Assembly: GCA_933228895.1 (NCBI GenBank)
Contig: OW121847.1
Coordinates: 940,001 to 1,004,000 of the forward strand
DNA from: Platycnemis pennipes
Lineage: Eukaryota; Arthropoda; Insecta; Odonata; Platycnemididae
Length of the DNA stretch: 64,000 bases
Reading direction: 5' to 3'
Below, piece after piece: positions 1 through 11,300 of this stretch. The position numbers and the translations under genes are program-made. The notes under the pieces are model-generated. The model was not told where the DNA came from. It worked only from the letters and a program-made list of their open reading frames with translations, and ran no database searches. Numbering within the stretch: the stretch's first letter is position 1; the number at the start of each line of letters is the position of its first letter.

Positions 1-131
1 AAAATAAAATGAGCGATTTTTCTAACATAAGTCATTTATTAATATGCAAAGTATTGCATTGATCGTGTGTCATTTTTGACCTGTAATGTTAGACACTTTC
101 TTTCATACCACAAGGATGAACTTTGGTACCT

Positions 132-2422
132 GGGCGTCGATTCCCGTTCTCCTTTCGCCCGGGTCTTCACTTCGCCACGGCAACTCGAAGCGAAGCGAAA
201 ATTTTCTCCGCGATTATTCTCGTTCTTTTCGCCCCGCCTATCGCTTCAGTTCGGGTATCTTCGTTTCTTGGCGAAAGATTGTGACGTAAGCAATGACGAA
301 TTACCCATAAGTCAATGGGCATGATGACTATTTATGGGAAGGTATGAAAACCCAGCGGGAGTGTAAGAAAATTTCAGCGAACAACACACTTTTTTCTCTC
401 TTTTTGCGGATCCGCAGTCAGAATCAATTGAACAGCGCGAGGCACGGTGGTAAGTTCAAATCATATTTATAGAATATATTGTCATGTTTTGTTTATTTGG
501 TGAAACTATCAAATTGTTACACTTAGTATTGTTGTACAATATTGCTAATTCATTTTTCGTTTTCCGTAGTTGAACATAAAACCATTCTCTTTGTTTTTCA
601 TCTTTTACAGAGATAGTAAAACAAAGCTTTTACGGACAAAAGTCACGCCGGTGAAACTTATGGGTTAGTATTTTCAATGTAAACATAAGTAGTTCGAGAA
701 TTTACCATTTTTATTTTCGTGTTTGTTACCGTTAACGATGGTATCACTCATGTATATAATACTTTTCATGAAGTTAGAGTCGATTAAAACATATTTTATA
801 GGAACGTCAGTAAATGATTTTGTTTATTTTGTGTGCGTGTGTCACCGGTGTTTGATGTGGTATATTCACTTACGTTAGAGGACAACTATAAGGCACGAGA
901 TCCTTATACTTCCAGAAATAATTATCATATAACCTATCATAATCCTATCCATAATTTAACAGTATCAAGATTCGTTCCCAGTGTTTGTCCTTAAGTAGTA
1001 CATACGAGTTTTGACGAAATGTAACAAACTTTAAAAGCCAATTTTGGATAACTGTTTTAACTAGTCATGAGTTAAATACTAGTTTCTTATTATTTTTAGC
1101 AAAGACAGAGCGTAAAAACGCCCGAGCCCCTGGAGCTCAGCTGAATTATTTAGTTGACTACATATTAGCACATAGAGAGTTTGCTGCCGGGCGCCTGAGT
1201 GGTGTGCAAGGAAAAACAAGTCAAAAACTTCAATGGGAGAGGCTGGCAGAGCGCCTGAATGATTTTCCAGCCTGAATCATTTTTAATTATCTTTCAGCAA
1301 CTGAATAATAATGTGAACAACATTTCATAGAGCCTACAATCAATGTCAAAGTCCCTGGCAATAATTGCTGCCAATTCAATTAGACCTCCATCTTTTTAAT
1401 AAAGAAATATAAAAATATTAGTCTTTTTAATGAATTAAAGTATAATATACCTTTCATTTCATTCATCCAAAATACATGAAGACAACTGTTTTATTTCATG
1501 TAGAAAATAATGGAATGGCTATTTGAAGCAAATCCTTCAACTTTTTCATGTTTATCCTATCCTAGTTTTATTAGCAGATTTTCTTCCTTGCTATGGCTAC
1601 ATGCAATTATCTTTGTTATGTATTTTATTCAGATTCTACTATTTGAACCCCTTCTCCATACTTTTTGGCTTTCTCCTCAAGCCTTCTGCACAAATAAAGA
1701 CTATCTATATCTAGAGTTTGTCCCACCATGTAAAGTTGTAGATCCAAATGCTATTTCGCAATGTCCATCAAAACTTATAGCCACATATAAACCTCTGCTT
1801 CTTGCCTTACCTGTTGCGTTCCTATCTTTCTACCCCCACGTCAGTCTCTTACTTATTGTTTCTGGGTGAAACGTTCACAATCGAAAGAACCAAAACAACA
1901 CGTTTTCTCAAGCAATCCAACACAAGAATACGCTCAGAAAAACAGCACACCCACGGTAGTACAATACGCTTATCAAACAAACGCTTCGCGGTTCATTCAA
2001 ATGCAAACACACTTCTATTCCCATTTATTCAATTACATAGAACGACAAGATGAGTAAAGCTACACACTGGTTGTATGCCGAACATATTAATAACAATTAG
2101 ACTCATTGGGATGAAAAATGTAATTTAATAATGGTGTATAGCGGTAATTAAATCACGAGTCGGTCTCTCGACAATTCTTTCGCTAAGCCGCTAGAGCGAC
2201 TTCATTGTCATCGCTAGCGAAATTCGCTCTTGGCGAATGTTTACATTCGCTATATGTTCGCCAGACAGAACGAGAATAACTTTTTTGTCACCAGAGGGAC
2301 GAAGCGAAGCATTTCTGGCGAAATAGCTAGCGAAGGAAAATGAGAATACGAATGCGCACTCCGTTCGCCAATATTTTCGACAAATCGCGCTGGCTATAGC
2401 CAGAAAGAACCAGAATCAGGCC
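132..2422 (+). mobile_element. PIF/Harbinger-like element nested in the foldback element
   Basis: The foldback arm stops at GGTACCTGG (about 133) and resumes at CCTGGTTAG (about 2423), with CCTGG on both sides. The interior ends are imperfect inverted repeats: GGGCGTCGATTCCCGTTCT on the left against GGGGCCTGATTCTGGTTCT read from the right. Both subterminal regions are rich in GCGAA/CGAAGCGAA motifs. The only recognised coding piece is the Myb-like exon at 1100-1275. No DDE transposase ORF is visible, so the copy looks non-autonomous. Assignment to PIF/Harbinger is inference from the Myb-like exon and the ends; the usual 3-bp TWA duplication is not evident, so boundaries are good to about 3 bp. 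Confidence 0.55.
1100..1275 (+). pseudogene. Myb/SANT-like DNA-binding domain exon (Harbinger-associated type)
   Basis: A pyrimidine-rich tract ending TATTTTTAG at 1099 is a good splice acceptor. The following frame (codons from 1102) encodes 57 residues then TGA at 1273. It contains the pattern AQLNYLVDYILAHREFAAGRL followed by QWERLAERLND, which fits the first two helices of the Myb/SANT-like domain (Myb_DNA-bind_5 type) carried by the second ORF of many Harbinger transposons in insects. It would bind DNA, probably the element's ends. Only this exon is recognisable: no upstream exon with a start was found and the frame stops straight after the domain, so it is a partial or broken gene. Confidence 0.55.
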
Positions 2423-4245
2423 CCTGGTTAGAAAAACGTAGTGAGTTTTGTTGAGTCAAACAAAATTTTCAAAATATAACCTTTTTACCCCAGAAATAGG
2501 GTCCAACCTAAAATCCAAATTTTGCCTTATGGGCTTCCAATGTTAAAATATTCAAAATACAAAAAAGACTTTCAACTATCAGGTTTTTGGGCACGAATAA
2601 CACGATGGAAGAACTTTCGAGTTCGATATTGGCATCGGTGACCCCTGGAAGGGCCCAATCAAGGTCACAGGGGTTACAAAAGGTGAATCGCCGCTACAAA
2701 CCCGTCGAAACGTAGGTTTAAAAAGGTGCCAAGGTCGATGGTAAGGTCTTCAGATTCCTCTTGTCATCCTTGACCTTCAAGGGTTACTCAGGGGTCAAAG
2801 GTCACAGGGGTAACAATAAGTGAATGGGTGCAGCAAATGTATTATATAATAGGTTCAAAAAGGTACCATGGGCGGTGGTAAGGTCTTCAGATTCTTCTTG
2901 TTATCCCTTGACTTTCACGAATTACTCAGGGGTGACAATAAGTGAATCGGGAGTGTCGAATCACTTGTTTCAAAAGTGACCAAAGCGAAGATGAAGTCCC
3001 ACCAGGAATTTTCTGGCCTTGAACGGTTTAGAAGGGGCCAAAGGTCAACAGGTGTAACCCAGGAAACATTTCCGTGAATTGAAGAACTGAAGAAAGAAAT
3101 TACGTGTGCAGTGTTCATATCCACAAATATGATGGGAGACACATTCACACACGCTTTTATCGAGCGAATTTAATTGTGCCTGGCACGGAATGGAGGTCAC
3201 GTAGAATGAATAAGAATTGATTTTTCATTCGTATTTCTTAAATATTTTCTTTCTAAATTTTGATATTGAGTAAATTTCGTATATTTAAAATACTTTTTTG
3301 TATAAAACATATGACAAAGTATTTTTAATAGAATAAAAGGAATTAACTTGAAATACAATTGAAAGTTTTCATTGATTTGCATACTCGAAATCAACGAATA
3401 CCGTATGACCCAAAGAGTTCAAGGGATACTGGTGGGATCTATGTACCTTACCATTGACTTAGGCAGCCTAAAAAATTTCAGATTCATCACGTTCGTTTCC
3501 TCGTCTTGCCATTTATAACATCTGTGAATATTGATCTCAGATTACCTCTTGGAGGTCAGGGGACGACAAACAAGACCAAGAAACTTCATCTAACTCTTCA
3601 CCCTTTCGAAGCTACAATTCGACGAGTCTGTTTCCCTGATATTCTAGACTACACCTTTGGCCCCTGCCCAACCGTTCAAGGTCAGATAATTCATGGAGGG
3701 ATTTTAGCATCGTATTGGGCACTCTTTGAAACGTATGATTTGACCCTGTTGCAGCCGCGATTCACTTTTTGTCACCCCTGCGACCTTTGACCCCCGAGTA
3801 ACCCTTGAAGGTCAAGGGTAAATCAGATGATAAGAGGGATCTGAAGACCTTACCATCAACCTTGGCACCTTTTTAAATCTACCGTTCAACGGGTTTGTAG
3901 CGGCGATTCACTTTTTGTAACCCCAGTGACTTTGACTGTGCCCTTTCGGGAGTCACGGTTGCCTTTTCGAACTCGAAAGTTCTTCCATCGTGTTCTTCGT
4001 GCCCAAAAACCTGATAGTTGAGTCTTTTTTGTATTTTGAATATTTTAACATTGGAAGCCCATAAGGCAAAATTTGGATTTTAGGTTGGACCCTATTTCTG
4101 GGGTCAAAAGGTCATATTTTGAAAATTTTGTTTAGACTCAACAGAACTTGCAACGTATTTCTACCCAGGTAAGAAAGTTCATCCATGTGGCTTGAAAGAG
4201 AGTGTCTAAAATTAGATTAAAAATGACACGATCAATAGGACACTG

Positions 4246-6110
4246 AGTATTTAGTTGATCGACAGAAATATGTTGCATTTAATTTTTGCGTGGATTTTTC
4301 GCTGGGCGTCAGCGCTCCTTTGGAGCTGTGGGTGCACTTTTGCGGGCTGGCCTCGGAAGCATCCTGCTCATCTAATAGATCCTCCATGATTTCCTTCTCC
4401 GTGAAAGCAAAGAAAACGCCGAAATGCATGCAGAACATGCGGTCCATTTAGCCCCACAGCAAGTTTTGGCAGTGGCAAAGGCCCTCAACAGAAATCCATG
4501 AGTTGATCCCCTTAACTCTATTTTTTTCCGAAAGAGCACCATCCACTTCCTACTGTACAAAAATTCACAGTAAAAACTTTAAAAACGCAAAAAAAACGAA
4601 GCAATAAAGATTTTGAGTGACCACACGATAACAAACGCCAAAATATAAATGGGTTCGCATTGCCACAAATGGCATAAAACGGCTGACGTTCCTTTGCGGT
4701 GCCAAAATCCGTCTACAGTAAAAATTTGATCTCTCTGGCTCATCAAAGATGCGCGCAAATTGAAATTGAAGAAATCAATTGCGGTCCATTCAGCCCCACT
4801 CTCCCCTACACTTTCCCACGAAACAGCCGGGATCTTTCTGGCACAGTTCCCCTTATTCCCAGAGAGAACCTCCCAACAGAGACTATGCATTATTCATCAT
4901 AATATTCAGTCTCCATGTGGACATTGAAGAAATACGTGATGTGTTTGTAGACTACGAAGAAATAGACTGCAGTAGCAGGTCAAAAGTGGCTCGACAACAT
5001 TATAATCGGTATTATTATGTCATGTGACAAAAATAAGCAAGAAAGCCACGGGTGAATTTCAAAATATTATTCCAAGAGTGATCCTAAGCACACTATTGGA
5101 GATGGATATTCAAATAAAAGTGAGATGTTTACACAGCTACAGGAATTTCTATTTCCACATAATATCCACGGTGGGTAATAGGTGGAAATTGAGAAAATTT
5201 CCACCTCCACCAAATATCCACACACTCAGGTGGAATCCACGAACCTGTTCTCACTGTTCAAGCTAGCTTGGTCTACTAGAGGATAGGGGAACTTAATTTT
5301 AAAGTTTTCTTCTGGAGAAATATCTTTTATATCATCATGACTTTCATAGTCTAGTCTTTTTCTAGAAAATCTTACCAAGTAATTTAAACTATTTCAGAAG
5401 GTAACGAAATCCCATTTTAACTACTGACAAATCCAGCTTTTCCTCAATGCATTAACATCTCAATGACGAAACTTCTTCGGCGTGAATTAAGGCTTTTGAA
5501 GGTAAAATCATGTTTCCTTAGAAAGTCAAGACATAATACTCCCACCATAAGAGCACTCAATGGACCACAGACATTCTGATGTTCATTTGTTTTGATTTTA
5601 CTGACACATCCTAGAAGTTATTATGACAAAGGAGGTGAGAAAGTAATTTATTCTGCGGAACAACAAATGTCCCGTCATCTGTAGCACGAGTATGAGGCGT
5701 AGGATTTTAACATTTATTAAGGGCATATAAATGATTGCTAAAGATTAAATAAGAGTTTACGTGACTCATTAAGGTAAGGTACCAAAACCCCTTAGCCAAC
5801 ACATTAAAACAATGGTCCACGAAGTCCTCTGATTTCCTCTACAGGCAATCAAAAGTTGCCTTCAGGAACCCATGTTCAGGAAATCCTCCCACGACTGTAA
5901 CATCCGGGACTGTAACTTCCGGAGGCACGGCTTTTGGTATGGCTCTCCGATGGAGAACCTGTTCAATGAACCTGCAGTTGTATCATTTATCACCCTGCCG
6001 CATCCTAGCTCCAACTAAGTGTTTAATGAAAGTGGCGAGGAGGAAGTGTTTTTTTTCGTGGTAAACTGTGTGAATTGACTTAGTGACTTCATACATACAC
6101 GGGTTTCATC
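4246..6110. other. Unassigned spacer
   Basis: Between the foldback element and the gag gene there is no recognisable gene. Two reverse-strand open stretches (4232-4447 and 4579-4890) include an acidic run EKEIMEDLLDEQD but match no family I know. Around 5130-5260 there are repeated ATTTCCAC / GGTGGAAAT motifs on both strands, a small imperfect inverted repeat. The last 200 bases may be the leader of the gag element. Confidence 0.4.
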
Positions 6111-7046
6111 ATGAGCACCCACGTTGGACATTATTTACGTAAAACAGAAGACATCGAATGCTGGATCGATAGATACAAGGCCTCACTGATGTTGAACAAT
6201 TATGGGGCAGTTCAAAACAATAATGACGAGCCTGGAGACCCACTTGCCGGCCCAGCTCCTGGAGCGGCTCTACTGGACCCCAATGCCGCGAATCAACAGG
6301 CTGCTACTGCCGCTATACAGGCTGCATTCGATGAAGCGGTCGCCAGAGATATTCGCCAAAGAGCATTTCTCATAGCAGGACTTGGCCCTGAAGCGTATGG
6401 TGCTCTCCAAAGAACACTGTTGCCCGCGACGCCTATGGAAACAACGGTGCGTACGTCCTTTCGCGCTCTGCGTCGTGTTTACAAGAGCACCAAGACGAGT
6501 GAATCAGTCAGGTCCCAGTTTATGTCAAGGTTCCAGCAAAAAGGAGAGTCGACTGCTGACTATGTGCAAGCAATCCAGCTGAAAGCTTCGCGCTGTGATT
6601 TTGGGGTGACATTAAACACACGTCTCCTTGAAAGACTCAAGACAGGAGTCATATTCAGTGCTGTTTTTAATGCGCTTTATGAAGGCAAACCGTCTGTGAC
6701 TTACGACGATGCCGTGGCTGCTGCTATTTCTGCGGAGGAGAAAAAGGAAGCGATCAGACGAATGAGGGAGGCAGTTGACCAAAAGAGCGGTGCAGAGAAA
6801 CCAAGTATAGACGCAGAAGAGGTCAATACAGTACCCTATCGAGGAAGAGGCACCCAATCCAGGAGCAACAGAGATCAAGATGGACATCCACCAGGAGGCA
6901 GAGGACGAGGTCAGCACCAGAACTTCCAAAGCAGGCTGCCGTCCCAGGGTGAACCACAGCTAAGCTGCAGTCAACCTCATCAACGATATGCCAGACGTCA
7001 ACCATTTCCAAGCAGATACCCCCCCGACTGTGTTATATTTGAATGA
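6111..7046 (+). CDS. gag: Ty3/gypsy-type Gag, C-terminally incomplete
   Basis: A 311-residue ORF from a clear ATG (context ATCATGAGC). Residues about 80-210 follow the retrotransposon Gag (capsid) pattern: FLIAGLGPEAYGALQRTL, then SFRALRRVY, SQFMSRFQQKGESTADYV and LKASRCDFG, followed by LNTRLLERLKTGV. The N-terminus has an Ala/Pro-rich linker (about 38-60) and the C-terminus is Arg/Gly/Gln-rich (RGRGTQSRSNRD, GGRGRGQHQNF), probably nucleic-acid binding. Gag forms the cytoplasmic virus-like particle of the element. No CCHC zinc knuckle is present, and the frame ends exactly where a reverse-oriented LINE tail begins (about 7043), so the gene was probably cut there. No pol follows. The uninterrupted frame suggests a fairly young insertion. 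Confidence 0.75.
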   Translation: MSTHVGHYLRKTEDIECWIDRYKASLMLNNYGAVQNNNDEPGDPLAGPAPGAALLDPNAANQQAATAAIQAAFDEAVARDIRQRAFLIAGLGPEAYGALQRTLLPATPMETTVRTSFRALRRVYKSTKTSESVRSQFMSRFQQKGESTADYVQAIQLKASRCDFGVTLNTRLLERLKTGVIFSAVFNALYEGKPSVTYDDAVAAAISAEEKKEAIRRMREAVDQKSGAEKPSIDAEEVNTVPYRGRGTQSRSNRDQDGHPPGGRGRGQHQNFQSRLPSQGEPQLSCSQPHQRYARRQPFPSRYPPDCVIFE

Positions 7047-7178
7047 ATGAATGTTTATTAATTGTCCCAGGGCTGTGCCCCTTAAGGACAAAAGACAATG
7101 TACACAGTTATACGAGCAACAAAAAAGAAATAAATCAGACAATCCATACAATATACAAGCTGTGACAAAATAAATAGT
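7043..7178 (-). mobile_element. 3' end of a CR1/Jockey-type LINE with ATTC microsatellite tail
   Basis: Read on the reverse strand, this piece ends with GGGGCACAGCCCTGGGACAA, then AATAAA and a short (ATTC)n tail (TGAATGAATG on the forward strand at 7043). A conserved short 3' end with a microsatellite tail instead of poly(A) is typical of CR1/L2/Jockey-type LINEs. It is severely 5' truncated, with no coding part. It sits between the gag and the Transib fragment and probably truncated both. Confidence 0.6.
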
Positions 7179-7180
7179 AA

Positions 7181-7968
7181 AGGAAGTAGCTTTCTCGATA
7201 TCGTCACGGGCAAAGAAATCAAAGAGGCGTATGAGAGACAAGAAAAACTGATGCAGAGACTGACAGACGATGCAGCGCTATCCATTTTGGTTGAAGGGAA
7301 GCTAACGAGGCACCAATACAATGTCGTTAGAGCTCCGGCCAAGAAAATTTACCCTCCATATAAAGTGGTTCAGAAAGCCAAGGGTCGTTGCTATCCAGAT
7401 ACAGAATACTTCACAATCTCCGAGAGAAAAGTAGAAGTGAAGCTGCAAGGAATATTGGACCATACAGTTCACCACATATTAGCAGTTCAAAAAGATGTTC
7501 TAGCGAGATTTGGTTCAGAAGAATTGAAAATGTTAGAATTAAAATCTAAGTGGGGATGCGACGATAGTTCTGGACATAGACAATACAAACAAAAGTTTGA
7601 GAGGGTTTAATTCAATATTCCAGTATTTTTCTGTCGTCTTTTGTACCTCTTCAATTGATAATTTGTGATAGTGCCTCATCCAACATCATTGTTTTGTGGC
7701 AAAATCCTCGGCCTTCTTCTCCTCGGTTTTGTAGGCCCATACACATTTCATTCCAGCATGAAACTTCTGACACTACTGTAGAGGAAGTAAATCGTGTCCA
7801 ATGTGAAATTAATAGTTTGATGCCAACAAAAGCTACAGTGAATTAGCGTGAACTTTTTGTACAGCACAAGTTACAGTTCACAATGGTAGACGGCAAGGTC
7901 TACAATGCGGTTTCATCAAATCCTTCCACTCAAAAATGCTACATTTGCGGTGCTTCAGCAAAAGATTT
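7181..7968 (+). pseudogene. Transib transposase, degenerate copy 1, upstream part
   Basis: The frame is open from about 7181 with SFLDIVTGKEIKEAYER upstream of the ATG at 7251. It carries the block around the first catalytic aspartate of the RAG1/Transib core, KWGCDDSSGHRQYKQ, where the intact copy at 43.8 kb reads KWGFDGSSGHSNYK. Frames change near 7610-7660 and 7850, giving WQNPRPSSPRFCRPIHI and then CYICGASAKDF, the CxxC-type segment. The coding sequence stops at 7968 inside the F codon of KDF because a Copia element is inserted; it continues at 12902. Several frameshifts show it is not functional. Confidence 0.85.
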
Positions 7969-8153
7969 TGTTAAAGGTTTCCCTTTCAATAACTCCTCAT
8001 TCTCTGAGTTAAATCTCCATTTATTTTCTCAAGAGTCAATAACTACTCATTGTCGTAATATTCAAATCTCCCTCCCTTAGTAACATCGACTCAGAAGACA
8101 AATGAATATCGAATAGCACAAGAACTCTTGAAATGCTATGACGTATACCAACA
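7969..8153 (-). repeat. Copia 3' LTR
   Basis: 185 bp, from TGTTAAAGG to GTATACCAACA on the forward strand. It matches 12716-12901 apart from one substitution (CCTTTC/CCTTTT) and one A insertion/deletion (GTTAAATC/GTTAAAATC). Confidence 0.95.
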
Positions 8154-8163
8154 CTCCCCCTCA
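8154..8163 (-). promoter_or_regulatory. Copia polypurine tract
   Basis: The bases next to the 3' LTR read GAGGGGGAGT on the reverse strand, a purine-only run directly abutting the LTR. This is the expected primer for plus-strand DNA synthesis. Confidence 0.85.
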
Positions 8164-8366
8164 TTTCAAGATTTTCGACAAAGACAATACATAAGACAAA
8201 AATGAACAAACCCATAGATACCCTTACAGCTACCCAAAACATATTCCAAAAAAGTAAAGTTATTAGCAGTAAGTAACACAAAACATATCCGCAGTAAATA
8301 AACCACAACAACAAGCAAAAACACTTTTTTTTCAACCACAGTACATTAAAATACTAATTAACACAC

Positions 8367-11300
8367 TTATGACAACCCTAGCATGTCACAAAACCTTTGT
8401 GTGCTATCAGCTGGCAATGCCTTGGTAAATAAATCTGCCACATTATCTTTTGTGGAAACATATCTAAATTGAGCAAAATTATCTCTTACAGATTCTTGAA
8501 GAATATATGATTCCACAGCACAATGTCTAGTTCTGTCAGACATCCTCTCACCCTTAGGTATTTCAATGGCACCTTGATTATCAGCACATATTACATAAGG
8601 TTTAGGAAAATAGTGACTTTGGCCAATATCTGAAAGGAAAACATCCAGCCATCTGATTTCACTTAACACGTCTACCATTGATAACACCTCGGATTCATTA
8701 TTGTGCAAAGAAAGCCTCCTTTGGGCAACACTTTTCCATATGACAGCGGCTCTCGCCATAACAATAACATATCCTGTTATAGACTTTCCATCACACTTAT
8801 CTTTAGCCCAACTGGCATCCACATACACCTTAATTGATTGGTCATCATTTAAGTAACACAAAGACAAGTCTTTAGTTTGTTTCAAATATCTTAAGAGATG
8901 TTTCACTCCTTTCCAATCACATAGAGTAGGACTCTCATTTTTCTGACTGAGTTTACACACAGAAAAAATAATATCTGGGCGGGTGGAATTGGCAATGTAA
9001 CGTAGACTACCCACAGCACTTCTATAACATGCAACATCACAAGGTTCAGTCTTACATATTTTTGGTTCACTAGGGACATTGGTTGGAACAGGTAAAGGGG
9101 TTCTCAGTCCCTTGCAATCAGTCATTCCATATTCCGACAACACAAATTCAATATAACTTGATTGATTAATTTTTACATTACCATGGCAATCCTTAAAAAA
9201 TTTTATGGACAAAAAATTGGATGGAAAACCCAGATCCCTCACTTCCAATTTCATTGACAACCTTTTAATAAGTGATTCTACCAAATCTGATTGACCCCAG
9301 ATTCCCAAATCATCCACATATACAGTGACAAATAGTTTCTTATTACGGTACACATACAAACATTGATCACTAATAGATCTATGCAGACTCAAATCAGTCA
9401 ATATTTTGTGTAAATGGTTATTCAAGTCTCTTCCTGCTTGCTTTAACCCATACATGCTTTTGTTCAGCTTACACACATACATAGGATACTCATCACTTAC
9501 AAAACCTTCAGGTTGTTTAACATACACATCCTCCTTAATTTCACTATTAAGATAAGCTGACTTAACGTCTACATGATGGCAACCCCAATTATTAATGATT
9601 GCTTGAGCGATCATCAAACGTATAACTTTTCTTTTTACAACTGGACTAAATGACTCTCCGTAATCCAATCCCTGTACTTGATTATAACCCTGAGCTACAA
9701 GTCGGGCCTTAAGTTTGACAATATTTCCATCTTGATCCCTTTTAACTTTAAATACCCACTTGGTTCCAATTAATTTACAATTTTCAGGCTTCTTAACCAG
9801 ATCCCACGTTTTATTCCCCCTTAAGGTGGACATTTCCTCTTCCATAGCTTTAACCCATTCATTTTTATGACTACTCTTTAGTGCTTCCTCTACAGTCTTT
9901 GGTTCGCATAACTCACAACTACTGTTGAAGACAGCTGAGTGGCAACTATGGCAAACTTCCTTGAGCTTTCTAATTCTCCTAGATCTGCGCAACATAGGTG
10001 GCTCAATAACCTCATCATCAGGAGCATCACTTGTTTCACCTGCTCCCCCTTGACTCTGAACATCTGACAAATTCTCTTCCAGATGCACTACATCAATACT
10101 ACTGGCATGAAATATATTATCACCATCTATGTCACTATCATCATTACCGGACTCAGAAGTTGTTTCAGAACCATGGTTGACCATACTCTCATCATCTGAT
10201 ACCTTAATGGTGACAGGTGTCTCCATGATGTTAACATCTGATTTGTCTCTAGCTCTCTCTTTCATTGGAAAAATCTTCTCCTCAAACTTAACATCTCTGG
10301 AGTGTACTACACAATTATCAATCATGTTCCATAAACGATAACCTCTTTTATCTTTAGGGTAACCAAGCATAATACACCTATCTGCCCTAGGTTCCATCTT
10401 TCTGCCTTTCTCAGTTTCCTTAAATGCCCATGCTTCACAGCCAAACACTTTCAATCTTTGTATCTCCTTTTCGCTCAACACTTTCTTAAACCACAGTTCA
10501 CAAGGTGTCTTGCCATTTAAAGCTGTAGATATGCACCTATTTTTAATAAAGCACGCAGTGTCTATAGCTTCCCCCCAAAAAAAAGCTGGCATGTGCGCTT
10601 GAAGAAGCATACATCTAGCAAGAGTTAACAGTTGTTGTTTCAGCCTTTCTGCTAATCCCATCTGTTGATGTGCACCCACCATAGAAAATCTGTGCAACAC
10701 CCCATTTTTCCTGAAAACAGATTGAAATTTCTCATTTTTATATTCTTTCCCATTATCTGACTGAAAAAACTTAATCCTTTTTCCTTGCATATTCTCAACT
10801 CTGTTTTTATACTCCAAAAAACTGTCAAATACATCACTTTTCCTTTTCAAAACATAAACCTCGCTATACCTTGGGTAATCATCAGTGAAAGTACAAAAAT
10901 AATTAGCACCACCCTTGCTCTCAGGCTTCACATAACATACATCAGAATGAACTAACTCAAGTAACTCTGATGATTTATTCTCTCTATTTGGATATGGAAG
11001 CCGTCTTACCTTACCCTGATGGCATACCTCACAGTTCACAACTACCCCTTTAGGTATGAACTCACATTCAGGAATGTTATTAGCATGCCCGAAACGTTGA
11101 TGCCAGATGTCTCGGGTTACCGCCTTGAATGCTGTTGCTTCTTCCATCCATGGCTGGTTTGTCAGTAGTGGATTAGATGAAGAACTCTGTTCATTGCTCT
11201 CAACATTGTGCATTTCGTACCAATCGCAGTCCACAGCATACATCTCATCCTCCACAATTCTAGCGCAAAGCATCTCTTCATCATCATTCAGTTTATCATA

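Larger units (their letters stand above)
47..4245. mobile_element. Foldback (long inverted repeat) element, copy 1, split by a nested element
   Basis: The outer left piece (about 47-131) and the right end (to 4245) are inverted copies of one terminus: the left contains CATTGATCGTGTGTCA, the right its reverse complement with small changes. After the nested insert the arm resumes near 2428 and runs to about 2890; its partner lies at about 3780-4200 in reverse. Shared landmarks are the stretches for CCTTATGGGCTTCCAA and for the GATGGAAGAACTTTCGAG block. The element at 37344-40856 has the same termini and interior, so this is a family. No transposase ORF is present; the ORFs inside are fragments of repeats. 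The first base pairs of the terminus are degenerate, so the ends are uncertain by a few bases. Confidence 0.75.

Noticed and set aside
1510..1869. 119-codon forward ORF with hydrophobic stretches
   Set aside because: AT-rich composition inside a transposon interior, no motif, no plausible start context; several overlapping frames are equally open.
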